A stretch of DNA of 64,000 nt from Exiguobacterium acetylicum (lineage in GTDB: Bacteria > Bacillota > Bacilli > Exiguobacteriales > Exiguobacteriaceae): positions 522,001 to 586,000 of the forward strand of contig NZ_CP081878.1 in the NCBI RefSeq assembly GCF_022170825.1. The letters run 5' to 3'. The notes beneath the pieces were generated by a model. The model searched no databases. It worked only from the letters and a program-made list of their open reading frames with translations, and was not told the origin of the DNA. Shown here one piece after another: positions 9,531 through 18,017 of the stretch (position 1 is the first letter of the stretch; the number at the start of each line of letters is the position of its first letter). The position numbers and the translations under genes were made by a program.

Positions 9531-10224
9531 TGCTTACGAAATTGCTAAATTCATTAAAGATGCAAAAAAACAAACACCGGTTAAACTCTACGTTAATGGT
9601 GATTTGGCTGGCTTGACGATCGAAGGCGCAACAGCATTCGGATCAGATGAATCAAAGATTTTCTTCGCAGATGCAGGACTTGCGTCTACTTTCTTAGAAA
9701 AGTATTCAAATCGCATCACGGATGTTCACGTGGAGTATGACCGTCGCAACAGTGCGGTACCAATGCTTGATACACGTCACTTGAATGCGCGCATCGAGCC
9801 AGGCTCATGGATTCGTGATCATGTCGTCATCGGTGATAACGCTGTCGTCATGATGGGTGCGATCATCAATATCGGTGCCTCAATCGGAGATGGTACAATG
9901 ATTGATATGAACGCTGTCGTCGGTGCACGTGGGACGATCGGGAAAAACGTTCATGTTGGCGCAGGTGCCGTGGTCGCGGGTGTCCTCGAACCACCTTCAA
10001 AAACACCTGTCATCATTGAAGACGGTGTCTTGATTGGTGCAAATGCAGTCATCCTTGAAGGCGTCAAAGTAGGTAAAGATGCCGTCGTCGCTGCTGGTAG
10101 TGTCGTCACAGAAGACGTACCTGCTGGAAGCGTCGTTGCTGGAACACCTGCACGTGTCATCAAACAGAAAGATGCGAAAACAGAAGAGAAGACGCAACTG
10201 GTGGATGACTTACGTTCACTCTGA
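9517..10224 (+). CDS. dapH: 2,3,4,5-tetrahydropyridine-2,6-dicarboxylate N-acetyltransferase
   Basis: A 235-residue trimeric acetyltransferase (DapD/DapH acetyl type) that starts the acetylated branch of diaminopimelate synthesis. The N-terminal domain ([18 protein letters not shown]) matches the Bacillus/Staphylococcus enzymes. The C-terminal two thirds is a left-handed beta helix of hexapeptide repeats, including [19 protein letters not shown], and ends with AGTPARVIK. The acetylated route also needs an aminotransferase and a deacetylase (DapL); neither is obviously present in this operon. Confidence 0.96.
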   Translation: MLLTDAYEIAKFIKDAKKQTPVKLYVNGDLAGLTIEGATAFGSDESKIFFADAGLASTFLEKYSNRITDVHVEYDRRNSAVPMLDTRHLNARIEPGSWIRDHVVIGDNAVVMMGAIINIGASIGDGTMIDMNAVVGARGTIGKNVHVGAGAVVAGVLEPPSKTPVIIEDGVLIGANAVILEGVKVGKDAVVAAGSVVTEDVPAGSVVAGTPARVIKQKDAKTEEKTQLVDDLRSL

Positions 10225-10249
10225 TTGACGTCGAAGAGGAGGAAAACAC

Positions 10250-11182
10250 ATGGCAGTGGATACACAGTATGGAGAAGCAATTTGGTTAGATGGAGTCTTT
10301 CATGATCCGAAAGATGCGAACACAAGCGTTATGTCACATGCGATTCACTATGGTAGTGGATTCTTTGAAGGAATTCGTGCGTACGCCACACCGGACGGAC
10401 CGGCGATCTTCCAATTGAAGGAACATATCGAGCGTCTCTTCCGCAGTTGTGCGTATTACCATGTCACGATTCCGTACACTGTCGACGAACTTGTTCAAGC
10501 AACGATCGATTTGGTTGCGAAAAACGGATTTGAATCGTGTTACATCCGTCCATTCGTGTTCCTCGGTACGCCATGGCAAGCATTGATGGCGAAAGATACG
10601 ACAGTTCATGTCGGAATCTCTTGCTGGGAGCTTGGGGAATACTTCGATAAAGGTGCCGGCATTCGTTCCAAAGTCGCATCATATCGCCGCGTCTCATCAA
10701 CGATGATGCCGATGCAAGCGAAAGCGGCTGCGAACTATATGAACTCACAATTATTAAAAGGTGAAGCGATCCGTGATGGATTTGATGAAGCAATCGCACT
10801 CGACATGAACGGAAACGTCAGTGAAGCGAGTGTTGCGAACCTCTTCCTTCTGAAAAACGGAACGATTCATACACCGTCGCTCGATTGTTCGGTACTCGAC
10901 GGTATTACACGCCAAGTTATCATCCGCTTGGCACAAGATCAAGGCTATCCTGTCGTTGAACGTCATATCGGACGCGACGAGTTATATGTCGCCGATGAGA
11001 TCTTCTTAACAGGAACAGCTGCTGAAATCACGAGTGTCGGTGAAATCGATCATATCTCGATCAATGGCGGAACACGGAACGTCGCTGATGAGTTGCTCGG
11101 TCTTTACCGTCAAGCCGTCACAGGTCAATTGCCGCAATACGCGGACTGGTTGACGTATGTGACACCAGCCGTCGCGGAATGA
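10250..11182 (+). CDS. ilvE: branched-chain-amino-acid aminotransferase family (class IV)
   Basis: A 310-residue fold-type IV PLP aminotransferase. The body is IlvE-like: GSGFFEGIRAY, the PLP lysine in MQAKAAANYMNS, NVSEASVANLF, VLDGITRQ and FLTGTAAEITSV. In Staphylococcus aureus the gene between the acetyltransferase and the racemase of the dap operon encodes the deacetylase hipO/dapL. Here an aminotransferase sits in that slot. It could simply make branched-chain amino acids, or it could supply the transamination step for N-acetyl-2-amino-6-oxopimelate. The sequence supports the enzyme class strongly but not the substrate. Confidence 0.88.
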   Translation: MAVDTQYGEAIWLDGVFHDPKDANTSVMSHAIHYGSGFFEGIRAYATPDGPAIFQLKEHIERLFRSCAYYHVTIPYTVDELVQATIDLVAKNGFESCYIRPFVFLGTPWQALMAKDTTVHVGISCWELGEYFDKGAGIRSKVASYRRVSSTMMPMQAKAAANYMNSQLLKGEAIRDGFDEAIALDMNGNVSEASVANLFLLKNGTIHTPSLDCSVLDGITRQVIIRLAQDQGYPVVERHIGRDELYVADEIFLTGTAAEITSVGEIDHISINGGTRNVADELLGLYRQAVTGQLPQYADWLTYVTPAVAE

Positions 11183-12237
11183 CGACGCGTACACTCGTCA
11201 CGATCGATCGGAAGGCGGTGCGACAGAACGTCGCATCGGTCTTCGCTCGGTCACGTAAACGTATTTTTGCCGTGGTCAAGAACAATGCGTATAACTTAGG
11301 TATGCTTGAGATGGTCGAGACGCTGATGGCGTCTGATGTCCATCATTTTGCTGTCGCTGAGTTGTACGAAGCCATTGAAATCAAAACGAATTTTCCAGAC
11401 AGTTATGTACTGGTGATGAATCCGACGGAGGATTTTGAAACAGCACGACGTTTCGGAATTGCACTCGGTGTCTCATCGCTAGAATGGCTCGCTCTCCACA
11501 GTGAACAGCTGCAAGGAATCGAGTTACATTTGAAGATCAACGTCGGGATGAACCGTTTTGGTGTCAGTTCGCTTCAAGAAGCAGAAGCTGTCCTTGCGCT
11601 TGTGCAAGCCGACTCGCTCGCTTTAACAGGGTTATACACACACTTTCCGCTTGCCGATGAACCGGATGCGGATCACGACGGACAAGTCGAACGCTTCGTC
11701 GCCATTGCCGATGTGTTACGAAAGCACCATACGTTCACGTATATCCATTCTGAAAACAGTGCAACAATCGTCAAACACGATCCGCGTCTCGCATTTTGTA
11801 ATTATGTCCGTCCGGGAATCTTCTTATTCGGCTATTCACCGATTGAAAAGATGGACTGGCTCGTTCCTTCGCTCCGGATGACAACGGAGGTCGTTGAAAT
11901 CCGCGAAATTGGACCGGGTGAGCATGTTGGATACGGGACGAACTTCACGAGTACAGAACCGATGCGGATCGCTATCTTACCCGTCGGCTATGGAGACGGT
12001 GTCGTCCGTGGGCGTGCCGCTCTGCCTGTTCATATTAAAGAAAAACCTTATCCGGTCATCAATAAATTATTCATGAGTCATACGTTCGTCGCCGTCGACG
12101 GGACGGTTGAGGTCGGAGACGAAGTCGTGCTATACGGGGATGGCGTTGAAATTGACGATATCACTCGGACGGGTGCAGCGAACAATTCAGAGCAGATGTG
12201 TGCCCGATCGTGGCGATTGACGCATCAGTATCTATAA
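11179..12237 (+). CDS. alr: alanine-racemase family protein, divergent
   Basis: A 352-residue fold-type III PLP enzyme. The cofactor lysine is Lys34 in AVVKNNAYNLG; the bridging HLKINVGMNRFG and the catalytic Tyr segment VGYGTNF followed by LPVGYGDG are present. Two signatures are weak: the usual AVVKANAYGHG has become VKNNAYNLG, and the (G)RVxMD motif is replaced by NKLFMSH. It resembles the second racemase gene found in the S. aureus dap operon. It begins on an ATGA overlap with ilvE. Alanine racemization for cell wall is the default reading, but a different amino-acid substrate is possible. Confidence 0.85.
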   Translation: MTTRTLVTIDRKAVRQNVASVFARSRKRIFAVVKNNAYNLGMLEMVETLMASDVHHFAVAELYEAIEIKTNFPDSYVLVMNPTEDFETARRFGIALGVSSLEWLALHSEQLQGIELHLKINVGMNRFGVSSLQEAEAVLALVQADSLALTGLYTHFPLADEPDADHDGQVERFVAIADVLRKHHTFTYIHSENSATIVKHDPRLAFCNYVRPGIFLFGYSPIEKMDWLVPSLRMTTEVVEIREIGPGEHVGYGTNFTSTEPMRIAILPVGYGDGVVRGRAALPVHIKEKPYPVINKLFMSHTFVAVDGTVEVGDEVVLYGDGVEIDDITRTGAANNSEQMCARSWRLTHQYL

Positions 12238-12250
12238 GGAGGAACTTATT

Positions 12251-13567
12251 ATGTATGGAAGTCAATACCTGACAGAAGAAAACAATACGTTGCACATCGA
12301 TGGTGTTGCAGCGACCGATCTTGCAACACAGTACGGAACACCGTTGTACGTGATGGCAGAGCGGGAGCTGACGGATCGACTGGCGACCGTCCGGGAACAC
12401 TTCCTTGATAAGTATCCGAATACGTATGCTTCCTTTGCCTCAAAAGCACTGACTGTTAGTGCGGTGTATGAACAAGTCGTTCGTCATGGTCTTGGAATTG
12501 ACGTCGTCACAGGCGGGGAACTCTTCATCGCCCGTCAATCGGGTGTTCCAGCAGAACGAATCTATTTCCATGGTTCGAATAAATCAACAGCTGACCTTCA
12601 GTATGCCGTTGAGGAAGGTGTCGGACGAATCGTCATAGATCACTTTGCAGAGATCGCACAACTGGAAGCGATCGCGGCACAAGCCGGTCAAACGGTTCAT
12701 GTCTTGATTCGGATCGTGCCACAAGTCATCGGTGGGGCACATGCGAAAATCCAAACAGGTGGCGTCGATACGAAATTCGGTTTCTCGACGCATGCATCAG
12801 ACTACTTAGATGCAATCGAAGCGATTTTAGCATCAGAACATCTGTCGCTACTCGGCATCCATTGTCATGTCGGTTCGCAAATTCAAGATCCGTCACTGTT
12901 CGAACAGACGGCTCGGACGATGATGGGCTTCGTCGAAACGATTCGTGCCCATCATGGTTTTACCGTCAGCGAAGTCAACGTTGGCGGTGGATTCGGAATT
13001 GCCTATACACTGGACGATCAGCCGCTTGATTTTGAAGCGACGATTGCGCGCGTCATGGACGTGATCGAGACGGAAACGGAGCGACTTGGTATCGAACGTC
13101 CACGAATCGGTATCGAACCAGGACGCTGGGTCGTCGCGAATGCAGGTACGACACTCTATACGGTCGGCGCAATCAAGGAAATCGAAGGCGTCCGGACGTA
13201 TCTCTCCGTCGATGGTGGGATGACGGACAACATTCGTCCAGCGCTTTATGGGGCTGTCTATGAGACAGTCATCGCGAACCGGATGAAGGGAGAGACGACG
13301 GAAGTGACAGTCGTCGGAGCAGCTTGTGAATCAGGTGATTTGGTTGCTGAAAAAGCGCAGTTGGTTGAACCGAACGGTGGCGATACACTCGCTGTGTTTG
13401 GAACAGGGGCATATAACTTCTCGATGGCAAGCAACTACAACCAGTTCTTACGTCCGGCGCTTGTCTTCGTTCGGGACGGGGAATCTCGTGAAGTCGTCCG
13501 CCGGCAAACGTATGCGGATTTGATTCAGTGTGATCTTGGGATTAACGGGGTTCGGTCAGAGTCGTAA
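12251..13567 (+). CDS. lysA: diaminopimelate decarboxylase
   Basis: A 438-residue fold-type III PLP decarboxylase making lysine from meso-diaminopimelate, the last step of the pathway. The PLP lysine is Lys65 in SFASKALT. HCHVGSQI, NVGGGFG, EPGRWVVA and the C-terminal ESGD and GAYNFSMASNYN motifs are intact. AAGGAGG precedes the ATG. It closes the L-box operon. Confidence 0.96.
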   Translation: MYGSQYLTEENNTLHIDGVAATDLATQYGTPLYVMAERELTDRLATVREHFLDKYPNTYASFASKALTVSAVYEQVVRHGLGIDVVTGGELFIARQSGVPAERIYFHGSNKSTADLQYAVEEGVGRIVIDHFAEIAQLEAIAAQAGQTVHVLIRIVPQVIGGAHAKIQTGGVDTKFGFSTHASDYLDAIEAILASEHLSLLGIHCHVGSQIQDPSLFEQTARTMMGFVETIRAHHGFTVSEVNVGGGFGIAYTLDDQPLDFEATIARVMDVIETETERLGIERPRIGIEPGRWVVANAGTTLYTVGAIKEIEGVRTYLSVDGGMTDNIRPALYGAVYETVIANRMKGETTEVTVVGAACESGDLVAEKAQLVEPNGGDTLAVFGTGAYNFSMASNYNQFLRPALVFVRDGESREVVRRQTYADLIQCDLGINGVRSES

Positions 13568-13594
13568 GAGATAGGGGTCAAGCGATAGAGGATC

Positions 13595-13621
13595 AAAAAA
13601 CCGACGCGATCGCGTCGGTTT
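13595..13621 (-). terminator. palindromic terminator for the leftward deacetylase gene
   Basis: A perfect 24-base palindrome, AAACCGACGCGA with its complement, has the long T run only on the leftward strand. It may also slow rightward transcripts from lysA. Confidence 0.7.
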
Positions 13622-13637
13622 CAAGCATACGATTTAT

Positions 13638-13673
13638 AGCGATTCTTCTCTTCATTGAGAGGGTCGCTTTTTG
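13638..13673 (+). terminator. intrinsic terminator of the lysine operon
   Basis: The arms AGCGA..CTCT and AGAG..TCGCT form an imperfect stem, followed by TTTTT. It lies just before the convergent deacetylase gene. Confidence 0.6.
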
Positions 13674-13676
13674 TGT

Positions 13677-14672
13677 TTAATTTGGAATTTTTAAGACTTG
13701 TCCGATGAGTAAGAGATTCGGATTCGTGATACCGTTCGCCTGCATCAATGCCGTGACGGTGACGCCGTAGCGTGTCGCAATCGAGTAAAGTGTATCACCG
13801 GCTTTAACCGTATAAGTCGTTGTCGGGATTTTCAAGACTTGACCGACGTTCAACAGATTCCAGTTCGTGATGTTGTTTGCACTCGCAAGTGCAGAGACCG
13901 TGACATTATATTTTCGGGCGATCGAATAGAGTGTATCGCCAGCTTTGACGGTATACGTCGTACCAGTCGGAGTTGGTGAACGAAGTAATTCCGAAATCGT
14001 GACGAACGAATAACCTTTTGCTTTGAGTTTCGAAATCATCGTTGGCAAGGCGGTCGGTGTTCCTTTTGCACCAGCGCCGGTATGCATCAGAATGATCGAA
14101 CCGGGAACGACTTTTGGTAACACACGATCCAAGATAGCTGTTGAAGAGATGCCCTTCCAATCCGTCGTGTCAATATTCCATTGAATTGTTTTCGTATATC
14201 CTGCGGCTCCGACGGCACTTAACACTTTACTGTTGCTTGCACCGAACGGTGCCCGGAAAATCGGTTTCGTCGTTTTTCCGGTCAAGGATCGAATGAGCGA
14301 CTCCGTCCGGGATAATTCACTCGTCATCTGACTTGCTGTTAATGTCGTGAAATCCGGATGCGAATACGAGTGATTACCGATTTGGTGTGTAGGAGAAGCG
14401 GTTGTGATGTTTTTAATCGATTGGGGATGGTTCGTTGCGCCACTGCCTGTTAAGAAGAAAGTCGCCTTCACTTGGTTACTTTTTAAGATACTTAAGATTT
14501 TTGCAATGTTCGTTCCATCTGAACCGTCATCGAACGTCAATGCGACGACTTTTTGTGTCGTCGTTCCTTTCGTCACAAACGTAGAACTCGCTGCATCAAC
14601 CTGTGAAGGAATCGAAAATGGGGTGAGGAGAAGCAGTCCGATCATCATGATGGTGGGTTTCTTGATGTTCAT
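13677..14672 (-). CDS. secreted polysaccharide deacetylase with two LysM repeats
   Basis: A 331-residue exported protein. Residues 1-27 form a signal peptide ending near VDAAS. Residues about 40-215 are a NodB deacetylase domain with TFDDGSDGT, the metal-binding HSYSHPDF, RAPFGASN and LMHTG motifs. Two LysM repeats at about 237-330 (each starting TYTVKAGDTLYSIA) should anchor it to peptidoglycan. It probably deacetylates cell-wall glycans, GlcNAc or MurNAc residues. AAGGAGG lies upstream of the ATG. Confidence 0.93.
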   Translation of the reverse strand: MNIKKPTIMMIGLLLLTPFSIPSQVDAASSTFVTKGTTTQKVVALTFDDGSDGTNIAKILSILKSNQVKATFFLTGSGATNHPQSIKNITTASPTHQIGNHSYSHPDFTTLTASQMTSELSRTESLIRSLTGKTTKPIFRAPFGASNSKVLSAVGAAGYTKTIQWNIDTTDWKGISSTAILDRVLPKVVPGSIILMHTGAGAKGTPTALPTMISKLKAKGYSFVTISELLRSPTPTGTTYTVKAGDTLYSIARKYNVTVSALASANNITNWNLLNVGQVLKIPTTTYTVKAGDTLYSIATRYGVTVTALMQANGITNPNLLLIGQVLKIPN

Positions 14673-14800
14673 CGTCTAGTACCTCCTTCATCAAAAACAT
14701 GCTTTACAAGTACTCTTTATTAAAGTATTCCCTTTATTTTAAAAAAAGAACTAAGAAATTCCCGTTTTGCAAAGAAATAAAACTGAATTATAGAAAATTT

Positions 14801-14826
14801 GTTTAAACCGTAATCTTTTTGGGAAA
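14801..14826 (+). promoter_or_regulatory. sigma-B-type promoter of the osmolyte transporter
   Basis: GTTTAA, 14 bases, then GGGAAA fits the general-stress sigma-B consensus closely. It lies 39 bases before the ATP-binding gene. A possible sigma-A promoter (TTGCAA, 16 bases, TATAGA) lies just upstream at 14767-14794. OpuC-type transporters of Bacillus and Listeria are known sigma-B targets. Confidence 0.7.
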
Positions 14827-14864
14827 TCATAATATATGGAAATAGTAAAAAGGAGTGAGAAGGA

Positions 14865-15992
14865 ATGATCGAATTCAAAAACGTCGGTAAGCAGTTCAAG
14901 GACAACGTCGTCTTGAAAGGCTTATCGCTCGAGATTCAAAAGGGTGAACTCGTTGTCTTCATCGGACCGAGTGGTTGTGGGAAAACGACGTCACTTAAGA
15001 TGATTAATCGCTTGATCGAACCTTCTTCAGGTACGATTTTAGTCAATGGGAAAGATATCATGAAGACGGATACGATCGAATTACGACGTCATATGGGATA
15101 TGTCATTCAACAAACAGGTTTGTTCCCTCATATGACAGTTCGAGAAAACATCCAGTTGATTGCGGGACTTGAAGGGAAAGACCACGATGAGATGGATCAA
15201 CGGACAGAACAATTATTGACGATGGTCGGACTTGATCCAAAACAATTCATCGATCGTTATCCGAGCGAACTCAGTGGTGGTCAGCAACAACGTGTCGGTT
15301 TTGCGCGAGCTTTGATGAACGATCCAGATGTCATTTTGATGGATGAACCGTTCAGTGCACTCGATCCTGTTACTCGAAACGATCTGCAGGAAGAACTGTT
15401 CAACTTACAAGAAGAAGTGAAAAAGACGATCGTTTTCGTCACCCATGATATGGATGAAGCGATCAAGTTAGCGGATCGGATATGTATCATGCGTGACGGG
15501 GAGATCGTTCAGTTCGATACACCAGAAGAAATTCTCCGTCATCCAAAAGATGAATATGTCGAATCGTTCATTGGGAAAAATAAAATCTGGAGTAGTCCAG
15601 AATTCATCAAGGCAGAGGATATCATGATCGAGGATCCGGTTTCAATCAGTGGCAAACGCACGTTGCTACAGGGAATTGAAATCATGCGCGGTCGAAAAGT
15701 CGACAGCCTGTTGATCACTGATCGTGACCGCGTCTTACAAGGTCTAATTAAGTTGAAGAATATCCAGACGATTCCGGATAAGAGTCAACGGATCGAAGAA
15801 GTCATGGAAGGCGAAATCATTGCCGTCAATGAACATGATTCGTTACTCGATGTCCTTGAGGTCATGAATCAGGAAGAGACAGGCTATCTTCCGGTAACGG
15901 ATGCGACTGGAAAACTAAGAGGATTGATTACACGTAGTAGCTTACTTTCCGTCCTGAGTGAGCAATTCATTCACGAGGAGGAAGTCCAATGA
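14865..15992 (+). CDS. glycine betaine/carnitine/choline ABC transporter, ATP-binding subunit (OpuBA/OpuCA type)
   Basis: A 375-residue ATPase driving osmoprotectant uptake. Walker A (GPSGCGKTT), the signature LSGGQQQRVG, and Walker B with D-loop (VILMDEPFSALD) are intact. Residues about 250-370 carry two CBS domains, which in this family sense ionic strength or c-di-AMP. It overlaps the permease gene by four bases (ATGA). The sigma-B-like promoter upstream suits induction by osmotic stress. Confidence 0.93.
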   Translation: MIEFKNVGKQFKDNVVLKGLSLEIQKGELVVFIGPSGCGKTTSLKMINRLIEPSSGTILVNGKDIMKTDTIELRRHMGYVIQQTGLFPHMTVRENIQLIAGLEGKDHDEMDQRTEQLLTMVGLDPKQFIDRYPSELSGGQQQRVGFARALMNDPDVILMDEPFSALDPVTRNDLQEELFNLQEEVKKTIVFVTHDMDEAIKLADRICIMRDGEIVQFDTPEEILRHPKDEYVESFIGKNKIWSSPEFIKAEDIMIEDPVSISGKRTLLQGIEIMRGRKVDSLLITDRDRVLQGLIKLKNIQTIPDKSQRIEEVMEGEIIAVNEHDSLLDVLEVMNQEETGYLPVTDATGKLRGLITRSSLLSVLSEQFIHEEEVQ

Positions 15993-17572
15993 ACGGATTC
16001 TTTGATTATGTAAAAAACAACACCGATCAGATCGGTGACTTATTGCTTGAGCACTTGCAGTTGACGGTTTTTGCCGTCGTCATCGCTGTCGTCCTCGGGA
16101 TTCCGATCGGTATATTAATCACCCGTTATCAAAAGTTTGCAAAGCCGGTCCTCGCATTAACGAGTGTTGTTCAAGCGGTTCCAAGTCTTGCTTTACTCGG
16201 TTTCTTGATTCCGTTCATCGGTATCGGATCAACACCGGCGATCATCATGGTCGTGCTCTATTCACTTTTACCAATCGTTAAAAATACGTACACGGGTCTG
16301 TCGAGCATTCCAGGGGACACGCTCGAAGCAGCCAAAGGGATTGGTTTGACGGATCGTCAAATTCTCAGTAAGGTTCAGATTCCACTTGCCTTGCCTATCA
16401 TGATGGCAGGGATTCGGATTTCAGCGGTTACAGCCGTTGGTTTAATGACGATTTCCGCGTTCATCGGTGCCGGTGGTCTTGGTTACCTCGTCTTCTCGGG
16501 TATTCAGACCGTCGATAATAATCAGATTCTTGCTGGAGCGATTCCAGCCGGTATTTTAGCACTCGTCATCGACTTCGTCGTCAGTCGGATTGAATATTCG
16601 GTGGCACCGAACGGGATTCCACTTGCGGATGGTCGAATCAAGAACAAAGCACGTAAGCGTCGCAAGGCGATTCCAGCCGGACGTAAGATTGCGATTGCAA
16701 GTATTGTCTTCTTATTGATCGGTGGAACAGTCGCTTATTCTTTCCTCAAGGAAGATAAGATTGTCATCGGATCGAAGAACTTTACGGAACAATTGATTCT
16801 CGGAAATATGTTAGCGGATTTAATCGAAGACAAAACAGATTTAGAAGTCGAACGTCAGTTAAATCTCGGGGGGACGAAAGTCGCTTACGGAGCACTTGAA
16901 AAAGGCGAAATCGATGCGTATGTCGAGTACACAGGAACCTTGTTGATCGATGTTCTAAAGCAAGATGTCGAGACAGATCCGGAAACAGTCTATGCAAAAG
17001 TTGGGAAGATGATTCCTGAGAAAAGTCAGGTCGACGTTCTTGATCCAATCGGATTCAATAATACGTACGCTCTTGCCATGACGAAAGAAGACATCGAAAA
17101 ATATGACTTGAAGACGGTGTCCGATATGTCAAAAGTCAGTGATCGCTTGATTCTCGGATCAACAATCGAATTCGCGAATCGTGAAGACGGTTATCTTGGT
17201 CTGAAGAAAAAGTATCCAGATATGAAATTCCAAGATGTACAACCAGTCGATGGAGGGCTTCGTTATACAGCACTGACGAATGGTCGAACGAACGTCATCG
17301 ATAGTTTCTCGACAGATGGTCTGTTGCAAAAATTCGATTTGACGGTACTAGAAGATGATAAGAAATTCTTCCCGCCATATTATGCGGTACCACTTGTTCG
17401 TCAAGAAACACTTGAAGAACATCCAGAACTTGAAAAAGTCCTCAACACGTTGAAGGATAAAATCACGGATGAGAAGATGCAAGAATTGAACTACAAAGCA
17501 GACGTTGAGAAACAGCGCCCGGAAAAAGTTGCGCGTGATTTCTTGATTGAAGAAGGATTGATTTCAAAATAA
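15989..17572 (+). CDS. osmoprotectant ABC permease fused to its substrate-binding domain
   Basis: A 527-residue fusion. Residues about 20-210 are a binding-protein-dependent permease domain with the EAA-type loop EAAKGIGLTDRQILSKVQIP. A further membrane segment near 232-250 tethers an OpuC/ProX-type binding domain (about 255-525) that begins KIVIGSKNFTEQ and contains LNLGGTKVAY and VEYTGT. Fused transporters of this kind include Listeria BilE and related OpuF systems. With the ATPase this makes a complete two-gene transporter. The ligand is not certain; betaine, carnitine, choline or another osmolyte are possible. Confidence 0.92.
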   Translation: MNGFFDYVKNNTDQIGDLLLEHLQLTVFAVVIAVVLGIPIGILITRYQKFAKPVLALTSVVQAVPSLALLGFLIPFIGIGSTPAIIMVVLYSLLPIVKNTYTGLSSIPGDTLEAAKGIGLTDRQILSKVQIPLALPIMMAGIRISAVTAVGLMTISAFIGAGGLGYLVFSGIQTVDNNQILAGAIPAGILALVIDFVVSRIEYSVAPNGIPLADGRIKNKARKRRKAIPAGRKIAIASIVFLLIGGTVAYSFLKEDKIVIGSKNFTEQLILGNMLADLIEDKTDLEVERQLNLGGTKVAYGALEKGEIDAYVEYTGTLLIDVLKQDVETDPETVYAKVGKMIPEKSQVDVLDPIGFNNTYALAMTKEDIEKYDLKTVSDMSKVSDRLILGSTIEFANREDGYLGLKKKYPDMKFQDVQPVDGGLRYTALTNGRTNVIDSFSTDGLLQKFDLTVLEDDKKFFPPYYAVPLVRQETLEEHPELEKVLNTLKDKITDEKMQELNYKADVEKQRPEKVARDFLIEEGLISK

Positions 17573-17578
17573 TGAGTA

Positions 17579-17612
17579 AGAGCCGAGGCGGGAATCCGCT
17601 TCGGCTCTTTTT
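17579..17612 (+). terminator. intrinsic terminator of the osmolyte transporter operon
   Basis: The arms AGAGCCGA-GGCGG and CCGC-TTCGGCTCT are followed by TTTTT, directly after the permease stop. Confidence 0.9.
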
Positions 17613-17667
17613 GAATGCGCGCTGACGCGCTATATCGTTTTGGAAAATACGTAATCAAGTGATTAAA

Positions 17668-17721
17668 TTATTTTTTGATGCGACTAGCGAGCCAAGCGCG
17701 AACAGTGCGTTGCTGAATCAT
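17668..17721 (-). CDS. possible 17-residue coupled peptide
   Basis: A tiny frame reads MIQQRTVRAWLASRIKK. Its ATG overlaps the TGA of the preceding gene (ATGA), and GAGAGGAAG lies upstream inside that gene. The peptide is basic and could form an amphipathic helix. No terminator follows closely. Its size makes chance likely, but the coupling geometry is the same as that of true operon pairs in this window. Confidence 0.3.
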   Translation of the reverse strand: MIQQRTVRAWLASRIKK

Positions 17722-17903
17722 ACACGTTCTTCCTCTCGGTTTAATGTTCCAAGGCGGTGCTCGGCATCTTTAACGATACGTGCTTGAATCTCGACTGTCA
17801 ACCAATCTGTTTCCGTTTCAGGCAACGTCGGCAAACCGTAACTTGGGTTATTCGTAGATGAAAACAAATCAGACATGATGCGTTCTTCGTATACTGGAAT
17901 CAT
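17718..17903 (-). CDS. hypothetical 61-residue protein
   Basis: A short soluble protein starting MIPVYEERIM, with a polar middle (SSTNNPSYGLPTLPETETDW) and a charged C-terminal helix ending NREEERV. GAGAGGGGA lies eight bases before this ATG, which I prefer over an ATG 30 bases further upstream. I do not recognise the family. A perfect cre match lies about 100 bases upstream and may link it to carbon catabolite control. Confidence 0.55.
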   Translation of the reverse strand: MIPVYEERIMSDLFSSTNNPSYGLPTLPETETDWLTVEIQARIVKDAEHRLGTLNREEERV

Positions 17904-18003
17904 ATAAAATCCCCTCTCTGTGTCTTGATTCATCTCTTACATCTTTAGTGTACGGAAGAATTGTAAAGACGGAAGAGGGGAGGTGTTAAGAACCCGTGAA
18001 CTT

Positions 18004-18017
18004 TGTAAACGTTCTCA
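18004..18017 (-). promoter_or_regulatory. perfect catabolite-responsive element (cre)
   Basis: TGTAAACGTTCTCA fits TGWAANCGNTNWCA at all 14 positions. It overlaps the stop codon of the gamma-carbonic anhydrase gene, so CcpA bound here could act on the small leftward gene downstream, either at its promoter or as a roadblock. A TTGACA lies just upstream on the leftward strand, but no good -10 is seen. Confidence 0.6.

Noticed and set aside
17668-17903. Frameshift joining the 61-residue and 17-residue frames into one gene
   Set aside because: The longer frame ends in a normal stop and the overlap is the usual ATGA; no family match suggests a single protein.
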